Translations under genes and position numbers: made by a program | Source of the DNA: Novilysobacter antarcticus | GTDB lineage: Bacteria > Pseudomonadota > Gammaproteobacteria > Xanthomonadales > Xanthomonadaceae | Reading direction: 5' to 3' | NCBI RefSeq assembly: GCF_019802285.1 | Contig: NZ_JAIEUJ010000004.1 | Location: 1-64,000, forward strand | DNA length: 64,000 nt | Notes under the pieces: model-generated | Told to the model about the DNA's origin: nothing | What the model saw: only the letters and a program-made list of their open reading frames with translations | Database searches by the model: none | Shown: positions 36,101-46,529 of the stretch, in pieces | How positions within the stretch are numbered: position 1 is the first letter of the stretch | How the letters are laid out: each line of letters opens with the position of its first letter

Positions 36101-37723
36101 TGCATCGACCGCAGGCACACCCAGCATCTGCTCGGCGGCTGGATTGAACAGCGTGATCGCACCTTCCGGATCGGTGGCGATGATGCCGTAACCGGCGTTG
36201 GCCAACACCGCACGGCGCAATGCCGAGGAGGCTTCCAGCTGCGCGGTGCGGACCTGGACCTGGCGCTCAAGGTTGGCGTTCAACTCCTGCACTTCGCGCG
36301 CGCTGCGATTGCGTTCACGGATGTCGCGGATGGTCATCGCCACCCCGGCAACACCGCGCTTGGCCCTGCGGATGGGGGCCGTGGAAATCTCCACCTCGAT
36401 CAGGTGCCCGTCCTGGTGGCGGCGAACGGTTTCGAGCGCGACCACCGCTTCGCCCGCCAGCGCCGAGTCCATGACCCGGGCGTCCTCGCGGATCTGCTCA
36501 AACGGCACGATCAGCTCGACCAGGGCCACACCCAGCGCCTGCTCGGCCTGGTAGCCAAACAGCTGGGTCGCCGCCGCATTCCACTCGGTCACCCGGCCGT
36601 TGGCGTCGGTGGCGATGATCGCGTCGTGCGAGCTCTCGGCGATCGCCGCCATGCGCGCGCGGCGGTTGAACACCCGCAGGCGCCGTTCGCGCGCAGACAT
36701 GCCCAGCAGCAGGATCAGCGCCAGCAGCGATGCGCCTCCCAGCGTGGTGCTGGCGACGGTCAGCGGCGAGGTGATGTTCTGTCGTGCCAGCAGAGCCCGG
36801 CTGGGGTGGATCACCAGCTCCCAGCGCCGGCCGTACATCGATAACTGGCGCTGGCGGTCGAAGGCGACCGCGGCTGGCGCGCCCTGCGCCGGCAACTCGT
36901 TCAACACGACCGGGGCCCCGGGGTCGGTCACATCGCGCAGTTCCACCGAGTAGCTGCGATCGGCGCTCCCGCCGAGGAACTCCGCTGTCACCAGTGGCGC
37001 AAACACCCAGCCGGTGCCCAGCGCGGCGCGCTGCTCCGGCGGCGGCGTTACCCCGCCGCGGTACACGGGCAACAGCAGCAACATGCTGTAGCCGGGCTCG
37101 CCGCGCGACTGGATCAGGGTGATCGGCCCGGTGAGTGTCGCTTGGCCGCTGGCCATTGCCGCCAGCGCCGCGTCGCGCCGCGCGGGCTCGGAGGCGATGT
37201 CCAGTCCCAACGCGGGATGGTTGCGCTCCAGCGGCTCGATGTAGGTGACGACAAAGCGGTCACCCGTGTTTGGACTCATCGATTGAAGCGTGAAATCCCG
37301 GGTGCCGCCCTCGCGCTGGGCAGCGAGAAACGCCGCTTCAGCCTCGGGGCGTACCCGCTGCACGTAGGCGAACCCACGGGCGCCGGGGAACTCGGCCTCG
37401 ATGTCGCGCGACATGACGTAGTCGCGATAGCGCTGGCGCGTCTCCGGGGTGGCCCGGCCGTCGCCGGGTACGGCGCCCCGCGCCCCGCGCAAGCCGTACT
37501 CGTAGAGCTTCATCCGTCGCTGCAGCTCACTGGCGGCAGTGTCGGCAACGGCGTCAACCGCCGCGCCCATCGCCTCGATCTTGGCGTCGTGCTGGCGGAT
37601 TCCCAGCACGCCGGCGGCGACCAGACCGACCAGGAACACGGCGCCGGGCAAGACAAGCGACAGCCGCACGGGCCGGCGGCTGTTTCCGGGCGTGGGTGGA
37701 TGCCGCGGCGGCGGAGCAGCCAT
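33128..37723 (-). CDS. CHASE-PAS hybrid histidine kinase with two receivers and Hpt
   Basis: A 1531-aa inner-membrane sensor kinase. In order: membrane span near the start, a periplasmic CHASE-like domain ([15 protein letters not shown], then [11 protein letters not shown]), and a second span near residues 335-350. Three PAS domains follow (each opening around IIATD or IVLTD), then HisKA with [15 protein letters not shown] and HATPase with [11 protein letters not shown] and [11 protein letters not shown]. Two receivers ([28 protein letters not shown]) and a C-terminal Hpt ([12 protein letters not shown], with the usual Lys replaced by Tyr) complete it. The cis phosphorelay is complete. I prefer the ATG at 37723, just past the uvrD stop, over 37765. 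It overlaps the downstream cyclase gene by 4 bases. Confidence 0.93.
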   Translation of the reverse strand: MAAPPPRHPPTPGNSRRPVRLSLVLPGAVFLVGLVAAGVLGIRQHDAKIEAMGAAVDAVADTAASELQRRMKLYEYGLRGARGAVPGDGRATPETRQRYRDYVMSRDIEAEFPGARGFAYVQRVRPEAEAAFLAAQREGGTRDFTLQSMSPNTGDRFVVTYIEPLERNHPALGLDIASEPARRDAALAAMASGQATLTGPITLIQSRGEPGYSMLLLLPVYRGGVTPPPEQRAALGTGWVFAPLVTAEFLGGSADRSYSVELRDVTDPGAPVVLNELPAQGAPAAVAFDRQRQLSMYGRRWELVIHPSRALLARQNITSPLTVASTTLGGASLLALILLLGMSARERRLRVFNRRARMAAIAESSHDAIIATDANGRVTEWNAAATQLFGYQAEQALGVALVELIVPFEQIREDARVMDSALAGEAVVALETVRRHQDGHLIEVEISTAPIRRAKRGVAGVAMTIRDIRERNRSAREVQELNANLERQVQVRTAQLEASSALRRAVLANAGYGIIATDPEGAITLFNPAAEQMLGVPAVDALGSSIERFHDPHELAIRAMHSEAELGRPVAVGFAALIARAHEAPETSEWTYVAASGRRIPVLVTISALRRDDGGLLGYLGIAVDLSARKAREAALKFSEAKLRGLFELSPLGIVLTDSRGAFVEFNPAFQNLVGYPLGELRNLHLSAITPREYAHQERRLLATLERTGSYGPYEKHFLRKDGTHVPVRLNGLTLDIDDERYVWSIVEDITVQRTAEAAMVSAVADAEAASRAKSDFLANMSHEIRTPMHAILGMLKLLQRTPLNPRQRDYAANTEQAASTLLAILNDILDFSKIEAGHQLLELQEFSLDPLLRNLATILGTNVEDKDIEIVYDLDPAIPSQLMGDSLRLQQVLINLAGNAVKFTHYGEVVVSARVSARDGQQVSIRFEVRDTGIGIASDKLESIFEGFTQAEASTTRRFGGTGLGLAISRKLVRLMGGELGVESERGMGSRFHFTLAFQVPAGASAGTDAAAAVHRAGLRESMKALVVDDNHSARESIREMLLSLGWQVDVAAGGQEGLDSIEAARAAGQPYGVVFLDWRMPGMDGWETSQRIRAGRSDVAEPLIVMVTAHGRELLSERSAAETSALDGFLMKPVTVTMLLDAVAGVNAHDGAAGTEAALPDARRLDGMRILVVEDNPANQQVVDELLSAEGAEVSIAGAGTIALQLLTGEPTRYDVVLMDIQMPDMDGYTVTRRIRAMPGFDALPIVAMTANVQASDCEASFAAGMNDHIGKPFDLDDLIARLRHWTGDVAQGATRGGYQPALPTAPSTQATSTDRRGESRSQTAQVLNVAATLQRFAGNQAALDGNLDRFSSAARTVHLSLLSAHAAADREAVLRHLHTLYGLAGIAGAEQLASLARGVSHRAVAGAGSPEELPDEATLARIGNAIDAVIAEIARIRPGADSVTKTEVDLQAPAGDGPMPVELEAGLRELRRLLEASSLTALDAFTALRQDLAHHDAPAAAVIDDALANLAFAAALERVDTLLQKDRP

Positions 37724-37725
37724 GC

Positions 37726-39936
37726 CTAGGCGGGGCTCAGGTTGGCGTAGGAGAGCACCAGCCACTTGCTGCCGACATCGGCGAAGTTGACCTGCACCCG
37801 CGCATGCGCGCCGCCGCCCTCGAAGTCGGTGACCACACCGGCGCCAAACTTGGGATGGGTGACGTTGGCTCCCAGCGGCAGCGGCGGGGCTTCAATGGCG
37901 GCGTGGCCGAGGTCACGGCGCGGTGCGCTGTTGTACATCGGGCGCGATACCTGCAGCTTCGGCCGCACCTCATGCAGCAGCGCCGGGGGAATCTCGCGCA
38001 GGAAGCGCGACGGGATCCCGTACATCTCCTGGCCGTGGATGCGCCGCGCTTCGGCATGGCTGAGCACGAGCTTCTCGCGGGCGCGCGTGATGCCGACATA
38101 GGCCAGCCGGCGCTCCTCCTCCAGCCGCCCAGCCTCCTCGATGGAGCGGTGGTTGGGGAACAGGCCTTCCTCCAGTCCGACCAGGAATACCAGCGGGAAT
38201 TCCAGGCCCTTGGCGCTGTGTAGGGTCATCAACTGCACGCCGTCCTCGCCCGCCTGTGCCTGGCCCTCACCCGACTCCAGCGACGCGTACGCGAGGAAGG
38301 CGACCAGCTCGGGCATCGCCTCGGCATCCTCCTCGTCGGCGCGGACGAAACGCGAGGCCACCGACACCAGCTCGTCCAGGTTGTCGGTGCGCGAATCGAG
38401 GGTGCCCTTGGATTCACGCGTGTAGTGCTCGCGGAGGCCGGAGCGCAGCAGGACGTGGTCGATCTTCTCCTGCAGCGGCATCTCGGCGATATCCGTCTGG
38501 ATCGTCTCGATGAGGGTGATGAAGCCGGCCAAGGCATTGCGCGCCCGCGCGGCGAGCACGGTGCCGCCGGTCAGTGTGCGCGCTGCGTCCCACAATGGGG
38601 ATGCGTCGTCGCGCGCGCGCCGGCGGACCTCGTCCAGGGTTCGCTCGCCAATACCGCGGGTGGGCGTGTTGACGGCGCGCTCAAAGGCGGCGTCATCGTT
38701 GCGGTTGGCGACGAGGCGCAGGTAAGCCAGGGTGTCCTTGATCTCGGCGCGCTCGAAGAAACGCTGGCCGCCGTAGACGCGGTAGGGCACCTTTTCCGCC
38801 AGCAGCTGCTCTTCAAAGGCGCGCGACTGGGCGTTGCTGCGGTACAGGATCGCCACATCGCCGTGGCTGCCGCCGTCGCGCACCCACTGCGCCAGGCGCT
38901 CGACCACGAAGCGCGCCTCGTCGATCTCGTTGTAGGCCTGGTAGACATCGATCGGATCGCCGCCTCCGCTGTCGGTCCACAGCTTCTTGCCGAGCCGGTC
39001 CGGGTTGTGGGCGATGACCGCGTTGGCGGCATCCAGGATGTTCGCGCTGGAGCGGTAGTTCTGCTCCAGCCGGATCGTCTGCGCGCCCTCGCCGTCACCG
39101 CCGGTCTGGCCATCGGGGCCGAAGTCCTTGAGGAACTTCTGCATGTTCTCCACCTTGGCGCCGCGCCAGCCGTAGATCGACTGGTCGTCGTCGCCGACCG
39201 CGAAGACCTTGCCGGTGTTGCCGGCCAGCAGGCGGATGAAGCCGTACTGGATCGCGTTGGTGTCCTGGAACTCGTCGACCAGGATCTGGCCGAACCGGTG
39301 CCGGTAATGGGCCAGCAAGGCCGGGTTGTCGCGCAGCAGCTCGTGGGCGCGCAGCAGCAGCTCGGCGAAATCCACCAGGCCGGCGCGATCGCAGCGTTCC
39401 TGGTAGGCCTCGTAGCAGCGCCGCATCACGTCGGTCCACTGGTCGCCCGGGTCCACCTGGAGATGTTGCGCTCGCCGGCCCTCGTCCTTCTGGGCGTTGA
39501 TCCACCAGACGATCTGGCGCGGCGGGAAACGGCTGTCGTCCAGCTCCAGCGCCTGCACCACCCGCTTGACCAGCCGCAGCTGGTCGTCGGAGTCGAGGAC
39601 CTGGAAGGCTTCGGGCAGCTTGGCTTCCTGCCAGTGCAGGCGCAGCAGGCGGTGGGCGATGCCGTGAAAGGTGCCGATCCACATGCCGCGCACGCCGCTG
39701 CGCAACTGCGCATCGACCCGGTGGCGCATCTCGGCGGCCGCCTTGTTGGTGAAGGTGACGGCGAGGATGCCGTGGGTCGGCACCCCGAAAACTTCGTTGA
39801 GCCAGGCGATGCGGTGGGTCAGCACCCGGGTCTTGCCGGAACCGGCGCCGGCCAGGATCAGGTAGTGGCCCGGCGGCGCGCTGACCGCGTCGCGCTGCGC
39901 GGGATTGAGCGCGTCAAGCAGGTGGGAGACATCCAT
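37726..39936 (-). CDS. uvrD: DNA helicase II
   Basis: A superfamily 1A 3'-5' helicase for mismatch and nucleotide excision repair. The 736-aa protein starts MDVSHLLDALNPAQRDAV, the UvrD rather than Rep form. It shows Walker A AGAGSGKTR (29-37), motif Ia FTNKAAAEMR, motif II LVDEFQDTN, motif III GDDDQSIYGWRGA, motif IV LEQNYRSS, motif V MTLHSAKGLEF and motif VI YVGITRAREKL. The C-terminal Tudor-like tail (NVTHPKFGAGVVTDFEG) is also present. It ends 2 bases before the kinase start. Confidence 0.95.
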   Translation of the reverse strand: MDVSHLLDALNPAQRDAVSAPPGHYLILAGAGSGKTRVLTHRIAWLNEVFGVPTHGILAVTFTNKAAAEMRHRVDAQLRSGVRGMWIGTFHGIAHRLLRLHWQEAKLPEAFQVLDSDDQLRLVKRVVQALELDDSRFPPRQIVWWINAQKDEGRRAQHLQVDPGDQWTDVMRRCYEAYQERCDRAGLVDFAELLLRAHELLRDNPALLAHYRHRFGQILVDEFQDTNAIQYGFIRLLAGNTGKVFAVGDDDQSIYGWRGAKVENMQKFLKDFGPDGQTGGDGEGAQTIRLEQNYRSSANILDAANAVIAHNPDRLGKKLWTDSGGGDPIDVYQAYNEIDEARFVVERLAQWVRDGGSHGDVAILYRSNAQSRAFEEQLLAEKVPYRVYGGQRFFERAEIKDTLAYLRLVANRNDDAAFERAVNTPTRGIGERTLDEVRRRARDDASPLWDAARTLTGGTVLAARARNALAGFITLIETIQTDIAEMPLQEKIDHVLLRSGLREHYTRESKGTLDSRTDNLDELVSVASRFVRADEEDAEAMPELVAFLAYASLESGEGQAQAGEDGVQLMTLHSAKGLEFPLVFLVGLEEGLFPNHRSIEEAGRLEEERRLAYVGITRAREKLVLSHAEARRIHGQEMYGIPSRFLREIPPALLHEVRPKLQVSRPMYNSAPRRDLGHAAIEAPPLPLGANVTHPKFGAGVVTDFEGGGAHARVQVNFADVGSKWLVLSYANLSPA

Positions 39937-39945
39937 CCGCCCATT

Positions 39946-41712
39946 CTACCGGTGGCCCGCATCCTCGCCGGTGGACGCGCAGGCCGTGCCCGACTCCTCC
40001 TGTGGGCCCAGCATCAGCCGGCGCAACTCGGCTTCCAGCGCTTCGATGCGCCGGCCGATGCCGGCAGTGACCGTGCTGTCGAGGTGGCCAAGGCCGTCGA
40101 GCAGCTGGGCCAGTCCGTCCAGTCTTGCTTTGTGGTCCTGCAGATACAGCCCACGAAACGGGCTTTCCGCCGGGTCCAGGCGGTCATCGCGTGGCCTGGA
40201 GAGACGACGCTGCTCGCGCAACATGCGGTGCAGGCGTTCGGCGCCGCGGCGGTCCGCGTCCGACCACTCGCGGCTGCGTCCCTGCACCAGCTCACGCCAG
40301 GTCGCAAAGCTGCGCCGTGGCGCCAGACGCACGCCGTCGTCGGTGGCGACCCTGCCCTCGTGCGGATCGCCCGCCCAGTGCACCTCCTCGACCTGTTCGA
40401 TGCGGAACAGGAACACCCAGTCCTGCGGTGAGCCCAGGTTGATCGCCAGCAGTCCCGCCAACCGCGGCGCCTGCAATGCGGGCACATTCCAGTCCGCAGC
40501 GACGTCGCTCATGGCGACGCCACCGCGCGCCTCGGCGTTTGCCCACCCGACCAGGGCGGTGGGGTCGGCGCCGCCGGGCGCACGGCCGACCACGTTCCAC
40601 TGCCCGTTGATCGCCAGCCCGGCACCGTCGCCGTCAAGAACCTGGCGCAAACCGTCCAGCTCGGCCAGCAGCGCAGTGTCGAAATCGCCGGCGGCGGCCA
40701 GGCGCATCACCACCGCGTCGCGCAGGCGCTGGGTAGCCTCGAAGCGCTCCATCGCCAGCTCCTGCTCGCGGGCGGCGATGCGCACGGACACGAACATTCC
40801 GAACAGGTCGGCCGCCGAACGGGCACTGGCGCTCAACCGCCTCGCCTCGCGGTGATGGCAGGCGATCAGGCCCCAGAGGCGGCCGTCACTGATGATGGAG
40901 ATCGACATCGACGCGGCGACCCCCATGTTGCGCAGGTACTCCAGGTGCACCGGGGAGACGCTGCGCAGGACGTGCTGGCTGAGGTCCACCGGCTCGCCGG
41001 ACCGACCGGTGGCGGGCACGATCGGGACCGGTTGGTAGCGCGCGTCCGGGATGACCCGCACCCGGTTGCGCAGGTACAGGTGCCGCGCCGGCGGCGGGAT
41101 GTCGCTGGCCGGATAGCGCAGGCCCAGGTAGGGCTGCATGCCGTCGGCGGCCACCTCGGCCACCACTTCGCCGGTATCGTCGGCGCGGAAGCGGTACACC
41201 ATGACCCGGTCGTATCCGGTCAGCTGGTGGACCTCCATCGCGACGTGCTGGAAAAACTCGGCACCGACGGCGTCGCTGCCCAGCCGGCTGACCATGCGCT
41301 GTGCGACCCGCGTCGGAGCGCGCGTCTCCTGGCGTAAGGACTGCGGCTCAAATTCGATGTGCAGCAGGCCGTCCATCGCGTGCGCGCTGATGCCGCACGG
41401 CATCATCAGTGCGCCGACGTTGCCCACCCCCACGCGCTGCGCGGTGTCGTCATCCGCACCTGCCGCGGCCACCGCATCGCGGACCTGCAGCAGCATCTCG
41501 TCCTCCAGGAAGTGGGTCATCTCCAGGCCGAGCACTTCGGCCGGCTCCAGACCGAGCAGGTCGGCGATGTTGGCCGACACGTGGCGGATGCGCTGATCGA
41601 TGACGCCGCAACTGACCATGTACCCGTGCGGCTGGATGGCACCGGTGGTGTGGATTGGCGCGGTCAGGCAATCCTCCGTTGGATCGGTCATCGGTTGGAT
41701 CGTTTCACTCAT
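39946..41712 (-). CDS. Bacteriophytochrome photosensory module without output domain
   Basis: A 588-aa red/far-red light sensor-like protein. It has the PAS domain with the N-terminal biliverdin-attachment candidate Cys15 in EDCLTAPIHTTGAIQPHG. The GAF domain has the PASDIP motif (201-206) and SPVHLEYLRNMGV. The PHY domain has the tongue motif PRRSF. After PHY there is only a short helical stretch with leucine heptads and a Ser/Thr-rich end: no histidine kinase, GGDEF, EAL or PAS9 output. No haem oxygenase gene (bphO) is adjacent. It lies 9 bases upstream of uvrD on the same strand and next to a kinase and a diguanylate cyclase, so it may act by protein contact. Light sensing is inferred. Confidence 0.88.
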   Translation of the reverse strand: MSETIQPMTDPTEDCLTAPIHTTGAIQPHGYMVSCGVIDQRIRHVSANIADLLGLEPAEVLGLEMTHFLEDEMLLQVRDAVAAAGADDDTAQRVGVGNVGALMMPCGISAHAMDGLLHIEFEPQSLRQETRAPTRVAQRMVSRLGSDAVGAEFFQHVAMEVHQLTGYDRVMVYRFRADDTGEVVAEVAADGMQPYLGLRYPASDIPPPARHLYLRNRVRVIPDARYQPVPIVPATGRSGEPVDLSQHVLRSVSPVHLEYLRNMGVAASMSISIISDGRLWGLIACHHREARRLSASARSAADLFGMFVSVRIAAREQELAMERFEATQRLRDAVVMRLAAAGDFDTALLAELDGLRQVLDGDGAGLAINGQWNVVGRAPGGADPTALVGWANAEARGGVAMSDVAADWNVPALQAPRLAGLLAINLGSPQDWVFLFRIEQVEEVHWAGDPHEGRVATDDGVRLAPRRSFATWRELVQGRSREWSDADRRGAERLHRMLREQRRLSRPRDDRLDPAESPFRGLYLQDHKARLDGLAQLLDGLGHLDSTVTAGIGRRIEALEAELRRLMLGPQEESGTACASTGEDAGHR

Positions 41713-41788
41713 CGTGCGTTCGTCTCACTGGCAGGATGCGACATCGGATTGACGGGCTCACCATACGACACGCCATTCATACCGCCGC

Positions 41789-42661
41789 TCAACGCAGCAG
41801 CAGCACGGCGATCGGGCAGGTGCGCACCACGTGCGTGGTGGTGCTGCCGACCACAAGATTGCGGATGCGGGAGTGGCCGTAGGCGCCCATCACCAGCAGG
41901 TCGATTGACTGCGCGGCGACCTGTGCGGCAATGACGTCCTCGGCCGCGCCCGGGACGGCGCGGATGACCGGCGCGAAGCCGGCCGACGTCAGCTGCGCCT
42001 GCGCCCATTGCATCGGTTCCGCGTCCACCTTGTCCGCGTCGGCCACCATCAGCACCTCGCATTGCAGCCCCTTCAGCAGTGGGCTGGCGGCGACCAGCTC
42101 GACGCAGCGGCGGGTGGTCACGCTGCCGTCGAAAGCGATCATGAAACGCTGCACCGGTCGCCAGGCACGCGGTGCGACAAGCACCGGCCGCTCCACGGCG
42201 CGGATCACCCGCTCCAGGTTGCTGCCCAGATGCCCGCGGGCGAAATCCGCGTGCTCGCCGCGTTTGCCAAGGACGAACAGGCGCACGTCGTCCTGCAGGT
42301 CCAGCAGGGTGTCCACCAGCCGGCCCTGACGCTGGCGGATGCTGGCCTGCGCACCGTGGGCGGCGGCGACGGCGCCAGCCTCCTCGAGCAATGCACGCCC
42401 GCGCTCCTGGGCCAGCTTGCCGCGCTGCTCGTCGAGCAAGGCCATCTGCTCCAGCAGGCCTTCCTGGGCGCCCAGATTGAGATTGCCGGTGAGGTCGATG
42501 GGCACCGGCGCGGCCTCACGGTCGATCGCGTGCATCAGCTCCAGCGGCGCGGACAGGCGCGCCGCCGCCCAGCCCGCATGCGCGGCGACACTGGCCGCGT
42601 AGCCGGACACGTCGATCGCGCCAAGTACGCAACGTTCGGGAAAAGTGGCAGCACCGGTCAT
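41789..42661 (-). CDS. Tandem universal stress protein
   Basis: A 290-aa cytoplasmic protein with two UspA-like domains. The first (1-150) opens RCVLGAIDVSGYAAS and ends with VLGKRGEHADFARGHLGSN. The second (about 155-290) opens RFMIAFDGS and has the ATP-binding GAYGHSRIRNLVVGSTT glycine pattern. I start at the ATG at 42661 because GAGGAG lies about 8 bases before it; an upstream ATG at 42685 is also in frame. It lies just downstream of the SulP gene, as is common for Usp proteins paired with anion transporters. Confidence 0.9.
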   Translation of the reverse strand: MTGAATFPERCVLGAIDVSGYAASVAAHAGWAAARLSAPLELMHAIDREAAPVPIDLTGNLNLGAQEGLLEQMALLDEQRGKLAQERGRALLEEAGAVAAAHGAQASIRQRQGRLVDTLLDLQDDVRLFVLGKRGEHADFARGHLGSNLERVIRAVERPVLVAPRAWRPVQRFMIAFDGSVTTRRCVELVAASPLLKGLQCEVLMVADADKVDAEPMQWAQAQLTSAGFAPVIRAVPGAAEDVIAAQVAAQSIDLLVMGAYGHSRIRNLVVGSTTTHVVRTCPIAVLLLR

Positions 42662-42688
42662 CGCGACGTTCTCCTCAATGGCCAATCT

Positions 42689-44161
42689 TCAGCCGGCGGC
42701 GCCGGGTTTGTCGTACACGCCCAGCTGCGCCACCAGCGCGGTGCTCGCCTCGTCCAGGCCGACCACCTCGACGGTCGCACCCTCGCGGCGGAAGCGCATC
42801 ACCGCCTTGTCCAGCGCGCCGACCGCGCTCAGGTCCCAGAAACGCGCACCCGAGACATCGATGGTGACGTGCTGCAGGACCTCGCGGAAATCAAATCCCG
42901 CGGCGAACGCGCTGCTCGAGGCAAAGAATACCTGTCCGGTCACCGTATACCGGCGCGCGTTGCCGTCGGCCTCCAGCTGCGACTCGATCTGCAGTACCTG
43001 GCCGACCTTGCGGGCGAAGAACAATGCCGACAGCAGCACCCCGGTCAGCACCCCGCGGGCGAGGTCGCTGGTCAGAACGGTCACGACCACGGTGCCGAGC
43101 ATCACGATGCTGGAGGTGGCCGGGTAGTGGCGCAGGTTTTTGATCGAGGACCAGTTGAAGGTGCCGATGGAGACCATGATCATCACCGCGACCAGCACCG
43201 CCATCGGAATCTGCTCCACCCACGGCCCGGCGAACACCACCATCACCAGCAGCACCGCGCCGGCGACAAAGGTCGACAGCCGTCCGCGTCCACCGGATTT
43301 CACGTTGATCACCGACTGCCCGATCATCGCGCAGCCGGCCATGCCGCCGATGAAGCCGGTGGCGACGTTGGCCACGCCCTGGCCCACGCATTCGCGGTTC
43401 TTGTTGCTGGGCGTGTCAGTAAGCTCGTCGACGATCTGCGCGGTCAGCAAGGATTCCAGCAGGCCGACCACGGCCAGGGTCAGTGAGACCGGCAGGATGA
43501 TCCGCAGCGTCTCCAGATTCAGCGGCACATCCGGCAACAGGAACACCGGCAAGCTGTCGGGCAGTTCGCCCATGTCGCCCACGGTGCGGATGTCGAGCTT
43601 GAGTACCACCGCGACGATGGTCAGCACCACGATCGCGACCAGCGGCGAGGGGATCGCGCGGGTCAGATACGGGAACAGGTAGATGATCCCCAAGCCGGCG
43701 GCGGTCATCACGTACACCGTCGAGGGCACGTTGGTCAGCTCGGGGAGCTGGGCCATGAAGATCAGGATCGCCAGCGCATTCACGAAGCCGGTGATCACCG
43801 AGCGCGAGACGAACCGCATCAGGCCGCCAAGCTTGAATACCCCGGCCAGCATCTGCCACACGCCCGTCAGCACCGTGGCGGCGAGCAGGTATTGCAGCCC
43901 GTGATCCTTGACCAGGGTGACCATCACCAGCGCCATCGCCCCGGTGGCGGCGGAGATCATCCCCGGCCGGCCGCCGGTGAACGCGATCACCACCGCGATG
44001 GAGAACGACGCGTACAGGCCGACCTTGGGATCGACCCCGGCGATGATCGAGAACGCGATGGCCTCGGGAATCAGTGCCAGCGCGACGACCAGACCGGCGA
44101 GCACGTCGCCGCGGATGTTGCCGAACCATTCGCGGCGCCATGTGGAGCTGATTGCCGGCAC
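42689..44161 (-). CDS. SulP family anion transporter with STAS domain
   Basis: An inner-membrane transporter of the SLC26/SulP family, about 490 aa with 10-14 hydrophobic segments. It shows [19 protein letters not shown], the anion-site stretch [32 protein letters not shown] and a C-terminal cytoplasmic STAS domain (about 390-490; [19 protein letters not shown]). Family substrates are sulfate, bicarbonate or dicarboxylates; none can be chosen from sequence. The start is uncertain: a GTG at 44161 stands one base after the S9 peptidase stop, while the ATG at 44209 would overlap that gene. It is followed by the universal stress protein gene 27 bases on. Confidence 0.9.
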   Translation of the reverse strand: MPAISSTWRREWFGNIRGDVLAGLVVALALIPEAIAFSIIAGVDPKVGLYASFSIAVVIAFTGGRPGMISAATGAMALVMVTLVKDHGLQYLLAATVLTGVWQMLAGVFKLGGLMRFVSRSVITGFVNALAILIFMAQLPELTNVPSTVYVMTAAGLGIIYLFPYLTRAIPSPLVAIVVLTIVAVVLKLDIRTVGDMGELPDSLPVFLLPDVPLNLETLRIILPVSLTLAVVGLLESLLTAQIVDELTDTPSNKNRECVGQGVANVATGFIGGMAGCAMIGQSVINVKSGGRGRLSTFVAGAVLLVMVVFAGPWVEQIPMAVLVAVMIMVSIGTFNWSSIKNLRHYPATSSIVMLGTVVVTVLTSDLARGVLTGVLLSALFFARKVGQVLQIESQLEADGNARRYTVTGQVFFASSSAFAAGFDFREVLQHVTIDVSGARFWDLSAVGALDKAVMRFRREGATVEVVGLDEASTALVAQLGVYDKPGAAG

Positions 44162-44162
44162 T

Positions 44163-46529
44163 TCAGGGGGTGTCCGACTGCATCTTGTACTCGACCGGCG
44201 GCTGCGCACCCATCAGGTGGCGAACGAAGTAGTTCCAGCGACGCCGGGTCATGTAGCCGGTGTCCTTGCCGAAGCTGTGGCGCGCGTTGGGAAACAGCAG
44301 CAGGTCAAAGTCCTTGTTGGCCTTGATCAGCGCGTCCACCACCAGCAGCGTGTTGGAGGGATGCACGTTGCTGTCCATCATCCCGTGCGCCAGCAGCAGC
44401 TTGCCGCGCAGGTGGGCCGCGCGGTTCTGGTTGGCCTGGGCGTCGTAGTTGCTGCTGCCGTCCTCGGCGATGACCTCCAGGCCCATCCACTTCTCCGCCC
44501 AGTCGTCCTCGTAATTGCGGTTGTCGTGGTTGCCGGCCTGGGCGACGCCGACCTTGTAGAACTCCGGGTAGGTGAACATCGCATCGACCGTGGCATAGCC
44601 ACCGCCGGAATGGCCCCAGACGCCGACACGGTCCAGGTCCATCCACGGAAAGCGCTCGCCCAGCTGGCGCAGACCGGCGACCTGGTCGGGCAGCGTGTTG
44701 TCGCCGATATCGCCATCGAAGGCGTCATGGAAGGCCTTGGAGCGCCACGGGGTGCCCATGCCGTCAATGGCGACGACGATGAAGCCCAGCTCGGCCAGCG
44801 CCTGGTGGTCGGCGCGGGCGACATTGAAGCTGCGCCCGCGCACCGAGCCGGTCTGCGGGCCCGGGTAGATGTAGTTCACCACCGGATACTTGCGCGACTC
44901 GTCCAGGTTGGTCGGGGTGAACATCATTCCGTACAGGGTGGTCTTGCCGTCGCGGGCGGTGACCGTAATGGACGTGGGCGGCACCCAGCCGGTGGCGCGC
45001 AGGCGGCTGTCGTCGGCGCGCGCGATCACTGCGATGTCGCTGCCGTCGTCGCTGCGACGCAGGCGCGTGACCGGTGGTTTCTGCGGGGTGGAATACGCAT
45101 CGACGAAGTAGGTGCCGTCGGGCGACATCGTGATGGTGTGGTCGGCATCTTCCGGGGTCAGCAACTGCGGCTGGCCACCGTCGAAACCGACCTTGTAGAA
45201 GTGCTGGTAGTACGGATCGCAGCCGGGCTCCATGCCCACGCCTCGGAACCAGATCGTGCGGCTGTCCGGGTCCACCCGCAGCACCTGGGTCACGTTGCCC
45301 TCGCCGCGGGTGATCGCGTGCTTGAGCTTGCCGGTCGTCAGGTCGTGCAGGTACAGATGGCCCCAGTTGCTCTTCTCGCTGAACCAGATGAACTCGTTGC
45401 TGGCGGGCAAATAGTGCCAGTTGACCTTGCCGTTGCCGCTCTCGAAATAGGTCGGCGCGTGCTCGTGGTAAACCTCGCGCACCTTGCCGGTGGTCGCATC
45501 GGCCACCCGCAGCCAGGTGTCCTTGTGGTCGCGCGAGGTCGAGGCGAACGCCAGCGTCGCGCCATCGGGCGCCCACTGCACGTCCTCCCAGCCGCCGTCG
45601 CAACTGATGTCATCGCACAGGGTCGAGCGGTGCTGGTCGGGCGGCATGTCCAGACGCACCACCTTGCGGGCGGGCACGTCGATGATGACGCGCTCGATCA
45701 TGGCCACGTGCTTGGCCCCCGCCAGCGGGTACTTCCAGCGCTCGACCTTGGGCAAGCCGACATTGGTGCCGACCAGCACCATCTCCCCGACCTTGCGCTG
45801 GTCCTGCTGGAAGGTGGCGATCTTGCTGGAGTCCGGCGACCAGACCAGGATCGCGCGATCGCTGTGGGTCCAACCGGCGTTGTCGGTGGCGTAGCCGTAG
45901 TCGGTGCGGCCATCGGTGGTCAGCTGGGTCTCCGCGCCCGTGTCGATGTCGCGCACCCACAGGTTCCAGTCGCGGATGAACGCGCCCAGCTTCTCATTGG
46001 GCGACAGGACCATCGGGGGCTTGGCGCCGGCATCCGCGTCCTGTGTCGCGGGCTTGCGGGTGTCGGCATCGACGGCGATGCAGGCGTTCTTATCGTGCAG
46101 GTCACATAGATAGCGCTGCTTGGCCACGGTGACGTCGAGGCGCCCGTCCTCGGCGACCTTGAACGCAGTGACTGCCAGCTTGGTCGCGTCCGTCGGCTTG
46201 CCGGTCACGTCCGCCAATGCTTTGGCGAGCAGCTCGCGGTCGAAGGCGTCGCTGATGGTCCCGGTGGCCGCGTCGACGCGGCGGAAGTGGTCGCCGTCAG
46301 CGTCGTGGTCCCGGAACCAGAAGTGGCCGTCGTCCTGCCAGACTACGGTGTTGACCGCATGGTCGAGCAGCGGCGTGGTGTTGTAGCCCATGAAGGCTTC
46401 CGCACGAACGTAGTCCTCAGCGGTGACGGACGGCATCGCGTGCTGCGCCCCCGCCGCTGGAGCGGCCGCTGCCAGCACCCCGCCGATCATGGCACCCAGA
46501 ACCCGCGAACTGCTTTTGCCCACACCCAT
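44163..46529 (-). CDS. S9 family peptidase (dipeptidyl peptidase IV-like)
   Basis: An exported serine peptidase expected to remove X-Pro or X-Ala dipeptides. The product is 788 aa: signal peptide (about residues 8-30), an eight-bladed beta-propeller N-terminal region with repeated WSPDSSK and SPDGTYF motifs, and a C-terminal alpha/beta hydrolase. The catalytic triad is visible: Ser641 in GHSGGG, Asp719 in [10 protein letters not shown] and His751 in ARHSFG. The substrate amino-terminus recognition part (YVRAEAF, WVRDID) is in the propeller. The ATG at 46529 gives the better signal peptide. It is the first gene of the S9-SulP-Usp run and stands at the left border of the cassette array, on the opposite strand. 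Confidence 0.92.
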   Translation of the reverse strand: MGVGKSSSRVLGAMIGGVLAAAAPAAGAQHAMPSVTAEDYVRAEAFMGYNTTPLLDHAVNTVVWQDDGHFWFRDHDADGDHFRRVDAATGTISDAFDRELLAKALADVTGKPTDATKLAVTAFKVAEDGRLDVTVAKQRYLCDLHDKNACIAVDADTRKPATQDADAGAKPPMVLSPNEKLGAFIRDWNLWVRDIDTGAETQLTTDGRTDYGYATDNAGWTHSDRAILVWSPDSSKIATFQQDQRKVGEMVLVGTNVGLPKVERWKYPLAGAKHVAMIERVIIDVPARKVVRLDMPPDQHRSTLCDDISCDGGWEDVQWAPDGATLAFASTSRDHKDTWLRVADATTGKVREVYHEHAPTYFESGNGKVNWHYLPASNEFIWFSEKSNWGHLYLHDLTTGKLKHAITRGEGNVTQVLRVDPDSRTIWFRGVGMEPGCDPYYQHFYKVGFDGGQPQLLTPEDADHTITMSPDGTYFVDAYSTPQKPPVTRLRRSDDGSDIAVIARADDSRLRATGWVPPTSITVTARDGKTTLYGMMFTPTNLDESRKYPVVNYIYPGPQTGSVRGRSFNVARADHQALAELGFIVVAIDGMGTPWRSKAFHDAFDGDIGDNTLPDQVAGLRQLGERFPWMDLDRVGVWGHSGGGYATVDAMFTYPEFYKVGVAQAGNHDNRNYEDDWAEKWMGLEVIAEDGSSNYDAQANQNRAAHLRGKLLLAHGMMDSNVHPSNTLLVVDALIKANKDFDLLLFPNARHSFGKDTGYMTRRRWNYFVRHLMGAQPPVEYKMQSDTP

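Noticed and set aside
33230-36844. A 1204-codon open frame opposite the hybrid kinase gene
   Set aside because: High-GC antisense shadow: the minus-strand frame holds recognisable PAS, HisKA, HATPase and REC motifs, while this frame has a Q/R/H-rich composition and no domain.
39946-41712. A frameshifted phytochrome histidine kinase
   Set aside because: The frame ends naturally 9 bases before uvrD, and no kinase motifs are found in any frame downstream.
43908-46109. A 733-codon open frame opposite the S9 peptidase gene
   Set aside because: Shadow; the peptidase frame has a full catalytic triad and propeller repeats.
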